Below, piece by piece: positions 14,847 through 15,666 of a DNA stretch of 15,666 bases; the first letter of the stretch is position 1, and each line of letters begins with the position of its first letter. Below the pieces are notes generated by a model, which saw nothing but the letters and a program-made list of their open reading frames with translations, was not told the DNA's origin and made no database searches. Source of the DNA: Bacteroidota bacterium. GTDB taxonomy: Bacteria > Bacteroidota > Bacteroidia > Chitinophagales > Chitinophagaceae. The stretch is taken from the NCBI GenBank assembly GCA_023391895.1, contig JAEWAC010000289.1, positions 1 through 15,666 of the forward strand. The letters run 5' to 3'. The position numbers were made by a program, and so were the translations under genes.

Positions 14847-14967
14847 ATAGTGTTTGGTTGGTGTAAACGGGAGAAAGATAATCAGAAAAGCGTACGCTCA
14901 TAAATTAACAAAACCAATTCTGAAATCAGTAAAAGAAAGCAGAAATTAGTCCTGTCAAAACAGCGCT
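14847..14967. promoter_or_regulatory. Divergent promoter region of the macroglobulin and pbpC genes
   Basis: The 121 bp between the two start codons must carry promoters in both directions unless transcription enters from elsewhere. The minus strand has TATCTTTC (14875-14882), one mismatch from the -7 consensus, 28 nt before the macroglobulin ATG; no good plus-strand box is visible. A perfect 10-bp palindrome AGCGTACGCT (14889-14898) lies next to the minus-strand box and could be an operator. No regulator gene is nearby to support this. Confidence 0.45.
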
Positions 14968-15666
14968 ATGGGGGCAGACCCAGGGAGTCCATACAGTTTT
15001 AAAAGATTACTGCAGAAAGTTACAAAAGGTAGCACATTGTTGCCCGTTAAAAGATTGGTAATAGTGTCCGGTTCTGTTTTCCTTTCGTTCCTGTTGTTGA
15101 ACGTTTGTTTCCCGCTAAAAGATACCATTGAATACACCAACATTGTTACCGACAACAAAGGCGAAGTGATCCATGCGTTTTTGACAAAGGATGAAAAGTG
15201 GCGCATGAAAACCGAGCTTCCCGAAATTTCGCCCCTGTTGCAAAAAACCATCATCGCCAAAGAAGACAAATACTTTTATTACCATCCCGGTATTAATGTA
15301 ATTGCTATTGCCAAATCGGCTTTCAACAATGTCTTTCACCTGAAGCGGGTATCCGGCGCCTCCACCATTACCATGCAGGTAGCCCGTGCACTGGAACGCA
15401 GAAACCGAACCTGGGGTGCTAAAATTATTGAAGCCTTCCGGGCCCTGCAATTGGAATGGAAGTACAGCAAAAAAGAAATCCTGCAACTCTACCTCAACCT
15501 GGTGCCGTATGGTGGTAATATTGAAGGTGTAAAAGCGGCTGCATGGCTGTATTTTAAAAAAGCGCCGGACCATTTATCGCTGGCAGAGATCACGGCACTT
15601 TCCATTATACCCAACCGCCCTTCGTCGCTGGTAATTGGGAGAAACAATGACCGGATTGTTCAGGAA
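14968..15666 (+). CDS. pbpC: Penicillin-binding protein 1C (5' part, transglycosylase domain)
   Basis: The first 233 codons are present; the rest lies beyond the right edge. PBP1C is a bifunctional inner-membrane enzyme that polymerises peptidoglycan strands; the transpeptidase domain would come later. A short cytoplasmic tail is followed by one membrane helix (about 30-47, VIVSGSVFLSFLLLNVCF). The GT51 motifs then appear in order: EDKYFYYHPG (catalytic Glu in ED), GASTITMQVAR, KYSKKEILQLYLN, PYGGNIEGVKAAAWLYFKK and LSLAEITALSIIPNRP. Calling it 1C rather than 1A rests on the neighbouring macroglobulin gene and on the subfamily-like motif 3-4 region. An in-frame stop at 14948-14950 makes the ATG at 14968 the first possible ATG, and no other in-frame ATG occurs before the catalytic core; a TTG or GTG start nearer the helix cannot be excluded. 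Codons 7-10 overlap a short GTCCATAC repeat copy. Confidence 0.9.
   Translation, partial: MGADPGSPYSFKRLLQKVTKGSTLLPVKRLVIVSGSVFLSFLLLNVCFPLKDTIEYTNIVTDNKGEVIHAFLTKDEKWRMKTELPEISPLLQKTIIAKEDKYFYYHPGINVIAIAKSAFNNVFHLKRVSGASTITMQVARALERRNRTWGAKIIEAFRALQLEWKYSKKEILQLYLNLVPYGGNIEGVKAAAWLYFKKAPDHLSLAEITALSIIPNRPSSLVIGRNNDRIVQE

Overview
The window looks like a chromosomal, largely housekeeping segment from a Bacteroidota bacterium, most likely Chitinophagaceae or a close relative. Pointers are: promoter-like TAnnTTTG (-7) boxes instead of sigma70 boxes; no convincing Shine-Dalgarno sequences; an rpsF-rpsR-rplI cluster without ssb or priB; a glycine-rich RRM protein; an OmpA-like protein with thrombospondin type 3 repeats; and intergenic gaps filled with short degenerate repeats. 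The assignment is by pattern recognition only.

Layout. 1-2010 (minus strand): the 5' end of bamD (outer-membrane assembly lipoprotein), an intrinsic terminator, and an OmpA-family outer-membrane protein with a well-formed Bacteroidota promoter. 2209-4980 (plus): a long-chain polyprenyl diphosphate synthase and recJ, each followed by the same 7-bp-register repeat. 4981-5634: a gene-free mosaic of short repeats, including a 441-bp stretch bounded by inverted repeats. 5635-6769 (plus): ribosomal proteins S6, S18 and L9, ending in a strong terminator. 6822-7175: a gene-free region rich in inverted repeats, probably partly the leader of the next gene. 7176-8444 (plus): an RRM RNA-binding protein with its own terminator, then a rhomboid protease. 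8415-9269 (minus): a diacylglycerol-kinase-family lipid kinase whose 3' end overlaps the rhomboid gene by 30 nt. 9441-14846 (minus): a very large alpha-2-macroglobulin lipoprotein with an intact thioester. 14968-end (plus): the 5' part of a penicillin-binding protein 1C gene, divergent from the macroglobulin gene.

How the genes fit together. Envelope biology dominates: BamD and the OmpA-like protein (outer membrane), the polyprenyl synthase (isoprenoid quinone or carrier lipid), the rhomboid and lipid kinase (inner membrane), and the macroglobulin/PBP1C pair, which is a recognised bacterial partnership thought to trap invading proteases and repair peptidoglycan. The ribosomal protein genes and recJ are core information-processing genes.

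I found no defence system, prophage, transposase, CRISPR array or biosynthetic cluster. The parts least explained by known genes are the repeats: heptad-register arrays after two genes, a dispersed 12-mer (GTATGGACTTTT) at gene boundaries, the palindromic mosaic before rpsF, and the structured stretch before the RRM gene.
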